DNA from: Haliotis asinina
Taxonomy: Eukaryota > Mollusca > Gastropoda > Lepetellida > Haliotidae
DNA length: 64,000 nucleotides
Direction: 5' to 3'
Assembly: GCF_037392515.1 (NCBI RefSeq)
Contig: NC_090290.1
Location: 38,260,753-38,324,752 of the forward strand
Translations under genes and position numbers: made by a program
The notes under the pieces: model-generated
The model's database searches: none
Told to the model about the DNA's origin: nothing
The model's input: the letters and a program-made list of their open reading frames with translations, nothing else
Shown: positions 45,241 through 62,345 of the stretch, one piece after another
Layout of the letters: each line of letters opens with the position of its first letter
How positions within the stretch are numbered: the stretch's first letter is position 1

Positions 45241-46630
45241 TACGAAGATGGCGTCAACAATTATGGTACTTTAAGTGATTAAAACACGCTAGCTAATAAG
45301 GCCTGACAAAGTTTGAGACAGGTCGAACGTGCTCGATGATTTTGACATGATGTCGAGATATAGATTTCCCAGGCATGCTGTTTTCTATCTGTGCAGAACG
45401 TTAGAGACCCATCATTTCTGACAAAACACAAAATCATGATCCACAGCATTATTTGGTGTACAGTATGATTTCAAATGTGAAAATCGGATAATTAGTATGA
45501 CTATATTTTGAAAAAAATACCCCACAATGCTAACGGTCACTGATACAAGTTTTTCAGGATATTAACAATGAAAAATTTGAAACGCTGCCGATGAACCTAG
45601 AACCGGTTGGGATGCTTTCGAAAATATAGTCACACGAACACTAAGTGCGCATATTGGATAGTGTTTATAAAATCTCATTTCGCGAAGGCCGGTATTGAGA
45701 AGCCTATTACATCATCATGTATATTCCACAGTCAGCTGCGACAAACGCTAAACTGAATTCCCCATATATGTCAATAGGATATTACATGTGGTCTTTGCCA
45801 CCAATACCAACGGTCTAGATAAAATGAAACGAAACATTTTGGGTGTGAAAACAAAAGTTACCCAAGTTTGAAATGTAAACAAACAAAACCTTTTGCTACA
45901 GTGTGTAGCGAATTCCGACATCCAACCGTCTATTCATTGTTTTGAATGGCTCAGTGGCTGTTACATACATTTATGTATGGAAAGAGTATCGTAGCAGGAA
46001 AGAGGAAATTGAAATTAAATATAATGCAAAGATTTGACACTTCACAAGTAAGTGTCAAAATTTCCTTGTAGCGTGACGCCATAATCACGCAAAACCAAAT
46101 CACGCAGAACAACAATTTCTGGCTTCTTCTCATACTTACAATGAAAACGATGAAAACATATAGCAACACACAGATGGTCAGAGTCACTCTGATTACATTT
46201 ATGTTCAAACGAACCCTGAATCAAGGGAAGAGTCCTCGCAAATCCTATGTACCCTTGTCAGCGAAGGCGCCATTTTGTAAGAAATCGGTCATCGGATGTC
46301 ATGTCATGCGTCAACATTGTTGTACATATTAGGCCATTTCCTTGAGGTGAAGTCGGATGAACAAGAGTAAACAAAAAGTTTCCGATTACACTTTCAATAC
46401 TATGATGTAATATTTGCGTATGGTTCAGATATTACTTCATGAAGCCAATTTCAGTATCTACCTTTAGCCTTGTTCAACATCACATCATACGTGGATATAG
46501 GGTATTCGTTTTTATTCTTTGAAAGGTTCTGATGGATTGAATAAAAGTTACGAAAGAAGTTGACACATTTCGAGTAGCGGACCATATTTAAACCTCTACA
46601 CATGTGTTAGCAGATCAAACGTAGTCGACC
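45241..46630. other. Non-coding, nothing recognised
   Basis: GTTACAT..TACA and short hairpins only; no gene supported. Confidence 0.35.
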
Positions 46631-46914
46631 CGTGAAGGTCCCGGGGTAGAATAGGCCTTTAGCAACCCATGCTTGCCATAAAAGGCGACTCAGCTTGTCG
46701 TAAGAGGCGACTAACGGGATCGGGTGGTCAGGCTCGCTGACTTGGTTGACACATGTCATCGGTTCCCAATTGAGCAGATCGATGCTCATGTTGTTGATAA
46801 CTGGATTGTCTGGTCCAGACACGATTATTTACAGACCGCCACCACACAGCTGGAATATTGCTGAGTGCGGCGTAAAACTAAACTCACTGACTGACTCACT
46901 CACTCACTCACTCA
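46631..46914 (+). mobile_element. SINE-like element (family H), full length
   Basis: CGTGAAGGTCCCGGGGTAGA, TAACGGGATCGGGTGGTC, GGTTCCCAATTGAGCAGATC, tail GGCGTAAAACTAAACTCACT and (ACTC)n. Confidence 0.93.
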
Positions 46915-46967
46915 AACGTAGTCATAAGGGCAAGCACTACTTTAGTTCCTCTTTTGTACAATTAGGA

Positions 46968-47069
46968 GATAAACATCATGTGTTGGGCAATTTCCGTCGG
47001 TTCCAAATGCATTCCCTTGCTTCAAATACTCAATAACACCCGGAAATTGCCCAACACATGATGTTTATC
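46968..47069. mobile_element. Foldback element with perfect 29-base arms
   Basis: GATAAACATCATGTGTTGGG+CAATTTCCG (46968-46996) and its exact complement (47041-47069), loop of 44 bases containing GCTTCAAATACTCAATAAC. Confidence 0.85.
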
Positions 47070-47689
47070 GACATTGTAAACACAAAAGTAAACCAAAGGG
47101 GTTTTAGTGTCTGCACTCGTTTACATCGAACACGGACACAGCAGTGAAGTGTCATCAGCTGGCCGTTTCAGCTGGTTCTCATGGTAGCATCTGGAGTTGC
47201 TCATTTGTGACGTCATTCTAACTTTACGTCACAATATGATTTGAATGACATCACCACTGTTGATGACACAACAAAACAATTGCTTACGTGTCAATACGCG
47301 GTGAATAGTCTTTCAGTTTCCGGGAATCTAATACCATTTAATCATGTTTTTCAACCAATCAGATTACAGAACACAGTAACTTTTGGTTTACAATATTCAA
47401 TGCATCGGGACTAATGATGCAGTTTTATATGAACACAGGTTAATGGACGGCGATTAATTTTGACAAAGTGATAATATTATTGGAAATGATTTATACATTT
47501 TGTTTTGTAATTAAGTGAGAGAATCCAATAATCCAATAAGATAGCCTGTACTTTCATTTTAAAACTTGACATTTGCATTGATATTGAAACTGCGTTTCTA
47601 TTTTGAAATACTTTGTGAATAACAAGATACACCGGTGCCTGTTTGGTCTCGCTGTATGCGATGCTATGCAACAAAGTACATCTTAAACG
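47070..47689. other. Non-coding, nothing recognised
   Basis: TGACGTCA at about 47208 is the only motif noted. Confidence 0.35.
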
Positions 47690-47845
47690 ATGTACGACAT
47701 GGATTTGGGACCCCGTGGTACGACATGGATACGACGTCTTTGTGAAACGGTCGTAAAGGAGGTCGGAAGAGGGTCGTAAACAAGGTCGTATGGAGTACGA
47801 CCTCCTAAATTTAGGGGACTTTTGTGAAACGCAGCCCTGGGTTCG
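47690..47845. mobile_element. AGGGC-type element, right partner
   Basis: GACGTCTTTGTGAAACGGTC, GTACGACCTCCTAAATTTAGG, TTTTGTGAAACGCAGCCC. Followed by a B-box fragment GGTTCGATTCTCCACATGGG of a family T SINE. Confidence 0.6.
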
Positions 47846-47985
47846 ATTCTCCACATGGGTACATTGTGTGTTTATCATCCCAAACGGTATTCTGTACAGG
47901 AGATATAGCTTGTGTGAGATCATGCGATATCTTCTAGGAGATGTCATTTTGACAGTAGATTTTGCACAATGCCCTGACTATGCCG

Positions 47986-48010
47986 TGACGTCATGAACTT
48001 GATGACGTCA
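47986..48010. promoter_or_regulatory. Paired palindromic CRE sites
   Basis: TGACGTCA at 47986-47993 and 48003-48010, next to the piggyBac-like element; no gene start nearby. Confidence 0.3.
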
Positions 48011-48076
48011 CAATGCTATGACATCGCTGCACTGCAAGTCTAATAGTAGTACAGTGTTGAGAACTTTACAGCTTAA

Positions 48077-48622
48077 CCCCTTGGATGCCGAGTTTTTTTC
48101 AGGCGCACATTTTCGTAAGGTTGGAAAAGTGAACGTTGTGCGAGATTTGTGCTCGCGTGGTACTTCATCAGCGTACGGCTATAAAATTGCACAGAAATGT
48201 AGAATATTTAATTTCCTATCCGTTGGTATAAATATAACTGCGGCTACCTCAGGGGTTTGAGAAATAGACTCTTCTAAAAGTTGTTCAAAACTTTTGTGTG
48301 TGTTGAAAAACAGTAAATTTCTCCGTTTTTAATCGTGCACCAATAAAAGCACTCTGTTACGATTTTTTTAATTTGGCATCTTTACGGAAAGTGTGAGCGA
48401 AGAAAATACAGCTTGATATCTGAACGACATAAGTGTATATGAAATGAATGTAATGCATATGCATAACATCATACTCACAAAATAAAAAATGACCTGCAAT
48501 AAAATGTGTTTACTTTATAGCCGTACGCTGATGAAGTACCACGCGAGCGCATATCTCGCACAACGTTCACTTGTCAAACCTTACGAAAATGTGCGCCTGA
48601 AAAAAACTCGGCATCCAGGGGG
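48077..48622. mobile_element. piggyBac-like MITE
   Basis: Flanked by TTAA on both sides (48073-48076, 48623-48626) with termini CCCCTTGGATGCCGAG and CTCGGCATCCAGGGGG. Inverted arms run about 115-120 bases (GGCGCACATTTTCGTAAGG, TGAACGTTGTGCGAGAT, GTACTTCATCAGCGTACGGC). No transposase; internal part about 310 bases. Confidence 0.83.
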
Positions 48623-48626
48623 TTAA

Positions 48627-49079
48627 GCCTGTGCTGGAGAATGGGAATTGCAATCAGTGTAGCGCTCAGATCGCTCTGTGCAAGAGGGCCCTGGATGATT
48701 TCTAGCATTCTTGGAAAGATTACAAGACGAAGCAATTATGATTTCACGTCTTTAATAGCAAACCCATTCAAGATACGTTTTATCTAAAAAATGTAGGTAA
48801 TATGGTTAGCAAGTGCGCTTGAGCAAATAATACTGTTTGGCTTTGTGAGCATATGTGACTATTTATGTATATTTATGTAAAAATAGACACCATTTTAATT
48901 GCTTATTGTGAGACATGACTCCACAGATAATAGAATTTGGATCATAAAACATGACGATTGTGTGCAAAAAACCTGCAGTTAGGTTATTTGAGACGAAGGT
49001 ATTTGTACCCAGTTAGAAGGGCGACTTGAAACTGATATGGATAATGCAAATAAAATTTTAGCGTAAAGATCAGATCGTG
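48627..49079. other. Non-coding; AGGGC-type fragment at 48658-48697
   Basis: GTAGCGCTCAGATCGCTCTG and AGAGGGCCCTGG match one arm of the palindromic family. Confidence 0.4.
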
Positions 49080-49209
49080 TGCAATGCTACGAAACAGGTT
49101 CAGTTCCCCACTTGGGTACTGCGTGTGAAGCCCATTTCTGGCGTCCCCAGTCGTGATGTTGCTGGAATATTGCTAAAAGCAGTGTAAGACGAAACTACCC
49201 CCTCACTCT
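49080..49209 (+). mobile_element. tRNA-type SINE (family T)
   Basis: B box GGTTCAGTTCC, GTGTGAAGCCCATTTCTGGC, GCTGGAATATTGCTAAAAGC, tail CCCCCTCACTCTC. The A box is lost. Confidence 0.85.
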
Positions 49210-51125
49210 CTATGGATCATGTATTCTAAAGTTCCCATAGAAATACTTTTAAAACAGTTATAAAAATAGAAAGAAACAAAAACCCCAAACCCCAAAATAC
49301 ACACACACAAAAAAAAAAAAAAAAAGAAAAGAAAATTGAAAAAAACCCACCCAAATGCCCCCCTTCCCCCGCCCACCAAAGAGACAAGCACACAAGCGGC
49401 AGAAGAAAAAACATGTCAATATATATTATCCATCAAAACTTCAGACTCACTGTAAACATATATACATGGTTACATCAAAGATTGAGTTCTCCACTAACAA
49501 ACCTTATGCAGATGAATTGATGCATCAAACTGCTGAAAACCATGTGCACGTGCATGAACATCAGCATTTGGATGTCATTTGGGTTAAGAATTCGACAATT
49601 TTCGCTGAGTTTCTGTATTTACTGGACTCTAAAAACTGTTTTTCAACGTCACGAATTTGTTTTACAATACGACAATTTACAGGAGTTCATGTGTAAACCG
49701 TACCTTAAAACAGTATGACATACGTTGTAAATCTGTCCGGAAAGAATGACTGAGGTAAGTGGCTACACATATGTTAGTGAGTCTAAGTTTTTGATGGGTA
49801 GTATAGTCAAACAAGTTCTGATATCTTGGCGTCTACACGCGTAAAAGTTAATCATTAATGCCCCTTTGGCGTTTTCGACATAACTTACATTTAGCAGTCC
49901 TTGGTGTCACAGCTCGTAATGATCAAAGATTAATGTGATTGTCTTTGAGTAGCTTGTAAATGTGATATGACCTTGAACTGATGACAGAGTTGAAATAAAC
50001 CGTTTCAGCGAGAGTCCTTATTCTGGATATGTTTTAACGATAAAGTTATGTCAATTGCGGTATGCTTTTAACTGTTTGGTGATATGAAAAAAGTACAAAA
50101 TAGGAAATATTGGATTTACAAGACGGATGCAAATATGCAAATGATGAAGCCAAGGAGGAAACAGATGATGAAGAGATGAAGAGAAATTATGTGACAATTT
50201 GTGCCGTTGCCTTCGGAAATGTTTGATCTGTATGGCTATATATTACTTTATCTCAAATGCTTTGGCAATGGAATGCTCACAAAATGAATCCCCTACTTTT
50301 TAATGATATATTAAGTTGTGTCAATTGTAATACATCCATATTAATGATAACAAGCTTTCCACAGATGCACTTCTACTCAACAGGCCAAATCTACACCTGT
50401 ATTTGGTTTTGTCAAACTTAACTCGTCTTGAAAACTCTAACTGCAAACATATTCACGAAGAATTGCATTCATCTTCCTTCCTCAATGTTAACTGGATCCG
50501 GGTTTCCATGTGCTGTTCCAAGCTGTTGGCGAGTGACTGGAGCAACTTGCTGCCTGGCCCCGAGGTTATAAAACACAAGTAAACGTAACGCTCAAATTCG
50601 CGTTCATGCTCAAAATCGCGCTCTGCTCAAGAAGAAGTTATAAAACGGGTTGAGTCGTCACTCGTCGGAGCTGAGTTCACCATTCGACTTGAGCATGTTC
50701 AGTGTACTCTTTGTTTATAATACAAGCGGCAGTTTGGCTCTCCTCCGTCAAGAAAGGTAAGAAATCGATCGTTCTTGGCTTATCGATATCTCTCCAAGAC
50801 GTTATCTTCTCCCAAACCATCGAGCGGGCTCGAACGGTCTCGAAACACTCTCGGAATCTGACGCAGGTAAACGGTCACTGTTGACATTGAACTGAGTATT
50901 GAGCACGGTTTAAAGCATACTGAGATCATAGCTGTTCCGTGCTCAAGTTGAGCACGAAAGTTTTTTTAAATAACTTCCTTTTACCGACTTTGAGTTCTGA
51001 GTTGAGCACGAAACCGAATTTGAGCATGAAATCGTTCTCAGGAAAGTCTTATAACCTCGGTCTACTGTACAGTGAATAGACTGATCGCCATGTTGACACG
51101 AAGAGCACAACAAATAACCTCTTCG
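49210..51125. other. Non-coding, downstream of the - strand gene
   Basis: A-rich tract 49300-49345. 50530-51060 holds repeated words GAGCACGAAA, TTGAGCATG and CTTATAACCTCGG that pair with CGAGGTTATAAAAC near 50560: a large diverged inverted repeat. No polyadenylation signal clear. Confidence 0.45.
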
Positions 51126-56151
<5,026 letters not shown>

Positions 56152-56159
56152 GGTCGGAC

Positions 56160-56945
56160 CTGGTAATTTAAAATGCATATTGATTGATATTTCATTTATA
56201 TCTCACCTTCATGTAAAATACTTTAATTTCTTTTGTCAATGACACTTTAACACGTTTCCGTGTCACCCCTCCCAGGGGGGTGGCAGACGGAAAAAAATAT
56301 TACCCGCTGCCACGGTAACCGCCAAACTCACCGCAGATAAGTTGTATTGCTGAGAATCATATGACGTCATAATATGACGCATGAAATCCACGGAGTTCGA
56401 AAACCGTTCGATCAGCAGTTTTTTAGTTCAATGTGGAGACATCTATTTCACCAACTTTCACAGTTTTATTAAACTATGTTATACATTTAATCGCTTACAC
56501 ACTCAATTTAAACATGATTCACGATTGATGTAGCAGTTTTAAGCTTGTCAGAATATGTTTCACTGATTTTAAGAATCCAGTCGAGAGGCAGACGCCATTT
56601 TATGTAGATGTCAAATAGTCGGTAGCGAGCTTGATGAGCATAGCATGATATGATGTTTTGTTCGTTTAACATGGCGGTAAGATAAATATGTTGTATGCTT
56701 CCTCTCAGCTAATACAGTCTGATGTTCGTGTCTTTCTAACAGTGTCACCCTTTGCCTTTGGGCTCCGGTGACACTCCTGCAAAAACGCATACATCAAGCT
56801 GTATTACCATTAAAAAGCATACAACTTATTATGTATAATTAAACGATTCTGCTGAAACAAAGTGAGGACCAGAATGTGATACAACAGCTCCACTGGTGAC
56901 ACGGAAGATATAAGTCGAACTTAAAAAGATCGATCACGTGGAACA
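56160..56945. promoter_or_regulatory. Candidate 5' region of the - strand gene
   Basis: Contains CGCCATTTTATG near 56592 and AACATGGCGGTAAG at 56668-56681, facing away from each other; both resemble YY1 ATGGCG core sites. Promoter role is inferred. Confidence 0.25.
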
Positions 56946-57071
56946 ATCAACATCATGATCATCGATGTAGGCACGGGACACGATGGCTTATCAACCAGCC
57001 AACCCAACCATCCTATTGCATTAGCCGCTTTTACTACAAGCATGGATTGCTGATCAATTCTTACCCGTATA
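56946..57071 (-). mobile_element. Family H SINE, strongly diverged
   Basis: ATCAACATCATGATCATCGAT, ACAAGCATGGATTGCTGATC. Confidence 0.6.
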
Positions 57072-57234
57072 TATGGACATTTTGCGTTAGAAATATCTTC
57101 TTATTGTTCCAGAGTAATGACCATGGATACAAAATATTACATGTCAGAAAATAGTATTTACTACAAAACGAGTCTCTCCACCCTACCACATTCAAGTTAT
57201 TGGCGTGTGGTTTGAAAAAAGGCACTCAATTGGG

Positions 57235-57395
57235 GGTAAGTGAGTATGGTTTATGCCATTCTGAGCACTATTACAGCAATGTTTTGCCGAGGGACATCAG
57301 ATATGGGCTTCACATATTGTATCCATGTGAGGAATCGAACCCGGATCCTTGGTGTGACGAGCGAAGGCTTTCACCACAAGGCTATCCCACCGTCC
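57235..57395 (-). mobile_element. tRNA-type SINE (family T)
   Basis: GAGGAATCGAACCCGGATCC (B-box complement), GACGAGCGAAGGCTTTCACC and ACAAGGCTATCCCACCGTCC (A-box complement). Confidence 0.88.
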
Positions 57396-57786
57396 ACACT
57401 CAGCTGGATAATACTATGGAGATTTGAACAATTCTAACCCGTATCGCTCAAAGGTCACTTGAATCACTGATGTGTATATGATTATTAGTATAATTCTCAA
57501 AGGTGATTGTTAAAAATGATGACATAGAATGTTGATAGGAGACCAAAACCTATATTCCAGAACACGTCCTCGTGTCAAAACAGGTGAAGATTTGAAATTC
57601 ATTTAAAGCGAAATATCGAAAAAAAATCAAATGTACAATTCAATTTATCAATCCTTAGATTATTTTTACTCTGTCATATCATGATAATACGTGTTTATTA
57701 GAATACTTTGTACACCTTTTTTCTATTGGTAGGGATTAATATTATCAATCAGGAAACCTGAAAGATCTATTTACCCGCCTGTATGG
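57396..57786. other. Non-coding, nothing recognised
   Basis: AT-rich, no motif. Confidence 0.35.
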
Positions 57787-58140
57787 AGCGCAATAGTGCA
57801 GTGGTAGGGCGTGTACCTGTCACACTGAAGGTGGAGGCATCCTGGGTCGGGTCGCAAGATAGGAACATTTGCGTAGTAGCCTTCGACAAGATACCTAAAT
57901 CAACATTGTCTCCCTTTACTCAGTTGTGAAATGGGTAACCGTGAGGATGTGCTGGCAATGTGAGTCTTTAGCTCACTGAGCCAAACAGGCAGTGTGGATG
58001 GATGTCCCCAGGAAGTTGAAAAAACCCCCAAAACATCGGAAAGTACGATAATGTCCCATCACCGGGGATAGTAATGCATGCCACCCTTGATGTTAGGCAA
58101 TGTGCCTGGATATGAGCGCTGCATGGGCGGACTGTTAGTA
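57787..58140 (+). mobile_element. Second tRNA-type SINE family (putative)
   Basis: GCGCAATAGTGCAGTGGTAG (A-box-like) and, 40 bases on, GGGTCGGGTCGC (decayed B box). The body differs from family T. About 350 bases; single copy here. Confidence 0.5.
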
Positions 58141-58646
58141 TTGTTAATACATTACTCGAAGCATTCGGTCAGTAAATATGTATGTGCATAGCTAATGTCT
58201 TAATTTGAATTGTGTTTATTGTTGCTGTGGCTCGTGTTTTGAATTGTATGTAAAACTGAAATGTTAAAATGTATACATTATTGCTTTCCAGAGTGACTGT
58301 GAAACGAAACGTTTCATAACCAACTCACTTAGTAGATCTCCGAACCCCGCGTACTGAAAGGATTTTGTAACCTGAGACATTTTTATATTAGACACTTACA
58401 CAGTGTGTGCATTATGCAGACGACAAATTTAGTCTTGTCATGCCATTAACAAAGATATTGCTACAGAAATATCTACGACTTATAGCGCAACCATGGCAAC
58501 GTATACTCGAAGAAGTTAATAACTTGACATTTATATCGAACCCCATACTGCGGTGATTGAGTGTGACTTCAGGATACCTTCGGCAGATAGAACGTAATAA
58601 GTAATAAGACGTAATAAGAAAGCATTGTGTGGGTTCCTTTTTGACT
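58141..58646. other. Non-coding, nothing recognised
   Basis: No supported feature. Confidence 0.35.
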
Positions 58647-59400
58647 TAACCATCCACCAATACATGATGTTTTATCATCCTCCTTTACATGATGTTAACG
58701 AGCTTTCCATGCACGATGTTAACATCCTACCATACATGAACTTAACCATCTTCCCATGCATGATGTTATCAGCCTCCCATGCATCATGTTAGCCATCTTC
58801 CCTTAAGTAATGTTAACCAACCTACCAGATGTTAACCACACTCCCATGCATGATGTTAACCATCCTCTTATGCATTATGACAACCATCCTCCCATACACG
58901 ATGCTAATCATCCTCCCATGCATGATGGTAACCATCCTCCCTTACATTATGTTAAACATTCCGTACCAGATAATACCACACTCCCAAGCGTGATATTAAC
59001 CATCCTCCTATACATGATGTTAACCATCCTCCTATACATGATGTTAACCATCCTCGTATACATGATGTTAACCATCCTCCTATACATGATGTTGACCATC
59101 CTCCTATACATGATGTTAACCATCCTCGTATACATGATGTTAACCATCCTCCTATACATGATGTTAACCATCCTCCTATACATGATGTTGACCATCCTCC
59201 CATACATGATGTTAACCATCCTCCTATACATGATGTTAACCATCCTCCCATACATAATGTTAACCACCCTTCCATGCATAACGTTAAGATACTCCCTTTA
59301 ACCATCCTCTCTTACATGATTGTAAAGGACCTCCCATGGATGGTGTTAACCATCACCCCATGTACGACGTTTACCATTCTCCCACGCATGATGTTAACCA
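58647..59400. repeat. 24-bp satellite, array 1, about 31 units
   Basis: CATCCTCCTATACATGATGT + TAAC, diverged at both edges and homogeneous at 58990-59270. The period of eight codons leaves frames open on both strands. Confidence 0.95.
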
Positions 59401-59922
59401 GTAGTGATTGACGCAGTATGATTTTACGATGCCTTGAGCGGGTATCAAGCAAAAGGTGAAGGAAGTATTTTGTTGTTTCAGCACCGTTCAGGGAGCCGTA
59501 AAACAAGTACACCAATAAGTTACAGCCGTGCTGGTGTGTTCGACCTGTCTCGCCCGTGTTGACCAGAGTCGAGCTGAATGTATGTCAAGTCAGGAAATCA
59601 ATGCACTGTACAAGTAGATCACTGAGATTAAGCTCACCAGCGGTATATCATATTACATTTTGCTGAGGTGTTTGACATACATATTCATAGCCGCACGAAC
59701 GTTTTCAGATTCCAAATAGAGTTTATCCATGCAATATATGAATAAATTGTGAACGGAGATCTCGTTTTCAAACACGTGAGTATCCTCATCTATAGGGGGA
59801 TATACGGTCGTTTCAGGATACAGCCTTGTATAGTAGTTACTTTGCATATCCTAAACTGTCTTACTGGGTAAGTCTGTAACTTTACAAACCAATTACAGCG
59901 CTCTCACGTGGTGTAGCCTCGC
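59401..59922. other. Unique spacer between the satellites
   Basis: Holds the unassigned 64-codon complement frame at 59653-59847; otherwise no feature. Confidence 0.5.
59653..59847 (-). CDS. Possible small or partial coding region, unrecognised
   Basis: A 64-codon open frame on the complement, between the two 24-bp satellites, with non-repetitive protein-like composition (YPETTVYPPIDEDTHVFE, LFIYCMDKLYLESENV, MYVKHLSKM). It could be a terminal exon or chance. I see no homology and no firm acceptor. Confidence 0.22.
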   Translation of the reverse strand: MQSNYYTRLYPETTVYPPIDEDTHVFENEISVHNLFIYCMDKLYLESENVRAAMNMYVKHLSKM

Positions 59923-61205
59923 CACCATCCTCCCTAACTTGGTGTTGAGAGTCCTTTCTTACTTGATGTTAACCATCCTCATTAACTTGATGTTAACCAT
60001 TCTGTCTTACTTGACGTTAACCATCCTCCCTAACTTGATGTTAACCATCCTCCCTAACTTGATGTTAACCATTCTGTCTTACTTGACGTTAACCATCCTC
60101 CCTAACTTGATGTTAACCATCCTCCCTAACTTGATGTTAACCGTTCTGTCTTACTTGACGTTAACCATCCTCCCTAACTTGATGTTAACCATCCTCCCTA
60201 ACTTGATGTTAACCATTCTGTCTTACTTGACGTTAACCATCCTCCCTAACTTGATGTTAACCATCCTCCCTAACTTGATGTTATCCATTCTGTCTTACTT
60301 GACGTTAACCATCCTCCCTAACTTGATGTTAACCATCCTCCCTAACTTGATGTTATCCATCCTCCCTAACTTAATGTTAACCATCCTCATTAACTTGACG
60401 TTAACCATCCTCCCTAACTTGATGTTAACCATCCTCCCTAACTTGATGTTAACCATTCTGTCTTACTTGACGTTAACCATCCTCCCTATCTTGATGTTAA
60501 CCATCCTCCCTAACTTGATGTTAACCATTCTGTCTTACTTGACGTTAACCATCCTCCCTAACTTGATGTTAACCATCCTCCCTAACTTGATGTTAACCAT
60601 TCTGTCTTACTTGACGTTAACCATCCTCCCTAACTTGATGTTAACCATCCTCCCTAACTTGATGTTAACCATTCTGTCTTACTTGACGTTAACCATCCTC
60701 CCTAACTTGATGTTAACCATCCTCCCTAACTTGATGTTAACCATTCTGTCTTACTTGACGTTAACCATCCTCCCTAACTTGATGTTAACCATCCTCCCTA
60801 TCTTGATGTTATCCATCCTCCCTAACTTAATGTTAACCATCCTCATTAACTTGACGTTAACCATCCTCCCTAACTTGATGTTAACCATCCTCCCTAACTT
60901 GATGTTAACCATCCTGTCTTACCTGATGTTAACCATCCTAATTATCTTGACGTTAACCATCCTCCCTAACTTGATGTTATCCATCCTCCCTAAGTTGATG
61001 TTAACCATCCTCATTACCTTGATGTTAACCATCCTCCCTAAGTTGATGTTAACCATCCTCATTACCTTGATGTTAACCATCCTCCCTAAGTTGATGTTAA
61101 CCATCCTCATTACCTTGATGTTGACATTCCTCCCTTAATTGATGTTGAGATTCCTCCCTAACTGGATGTTAACCAGCCTCTCTTACATGATGTTAACCAG
61201 CTTCC
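59923..61205. repeat. 24-bp satellite, array 2, about 53 units with 72-bp higher order
   Basis: CATCCTCCCTAACTTGATGT + TAAC, alternating with CATTCTGTCTTACTTGACGT + TAAC every third unit over most of 60000-60800. Shares CATCCTCC..TGATGTTAAC with array 1. Confidence 0.96.
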
Positions 61206-62340
61206 TTTATTGGACCTCCCTCCCACGACAGAAAGGGTACTTTATAAACAAAGTGTTATCCACAAATATATAGCTTACATGTGGTCGCCTGTTTCCTTAG
61301 ACGGCCACTAATGACAGTGTGATTGATATTCAATCTGGACCCAAGGCTGCGACGGGACAAACCAACTTCATGCATACCAGTAATCTGCCATCTGGTATTT
61401 TCAGAAAGCCTACGCCTCGGCATGTCCAAAAATGTTCAATTTCAGCACTGTTTACTTATTGATGCGTCGAGAAGAAAGCAATGAGAATACTTCATTGCAC
61501 CTTTTTATATCTTATGAAAGACTTAGTGTTATTTACCTAATGTTACTGTTGGCAACACAGTAACCTTGCAAACTCTCGTCACCATGTAACCTCATCGTTT
61601 AAGTATTTTCTCTCCCGTTAATAGCATTGACCTTCTCGCTATAGTGTTATCTGTACACATAAACCATCCCCTCTATTGGTTTTATATATAATTCACACAA
61701 TGTCTCACGTGAACAACAGAAATAGAAAGATATATAGAGCGGACTATTCCGCAAAGACAATCTTCTATTGTTGATTTTGTACATGTCTTAATTTGTGTAG
61801 ACTTTCTCAACACTGAAATAGAGATATCCTGTTCATCAAACACTGCCCAAATACGTATGTTGTGCCCTTACACGTTTGGCACAACATACGTACACAAAGA
61901 ACCGGTACCGTTATAGGTCACAAATGTGACACAGGAATGACCCGTTGTAAGAGAATACATTCAAAATTAACACACCATCTTTCTACAAAAAGTGTATGGA
62001 CTTCGATTGAAATCAAAACAATTCCTGAAACACATAATCTTATCAATTTTGATCTATATTCTCAACGTGGTGCATATGTCTTTGCGTCTCTGTTTAACCT
62101 CACTTTCCCCACATCTGAAATGTTTGGATAAGGTGTGAGGTCACTGGATTGTGGATGTGGGACTTCAGTTTGTTCTAATTAGTAATACTGGTGAACACTT
62201 CTTCGCAAGGGAACAAAGACCAGTGCCATAGCCTGGTGGACGTAGACTCGAAAAGTAGATGAGGGGAATGTGAGGTGTCCCCGTCTTTACCTTACTGCTT
62301 CGTAATGTTGTACTGTTGGCCTCATGGTCATCTGTACGTA
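61206..62340. other. Non-coding; small hairpin at 61852-61892
   Basis: Perfect 15-base arms TACGTATGTTGTGCC / GGCACAACATACGTA with an 11-base loop. Nothing else recognised. Confidence 0.5.
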
Positions 62341-62345
62341 ATAAA

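Noticed and set aside
58810..59305. Open frames of 163, 110 and 117 codons on both strands
   Set aside because: Same cause in satellite array 1; several frames open at once in a repeat.
59939..61138. 399-codon open frame on the + strand
   Set aside because: It is the 24-bp satellite read in one frame. The period of eight codons lacks stops, and the opposite strand is partly open as well. The hydrophobic repeats have no start context or splice sites.
59923..61205. CRISPR-like regular array
   Set aside because: Contiguous 24-base units with no unique spacers; eukaryotic satellite.
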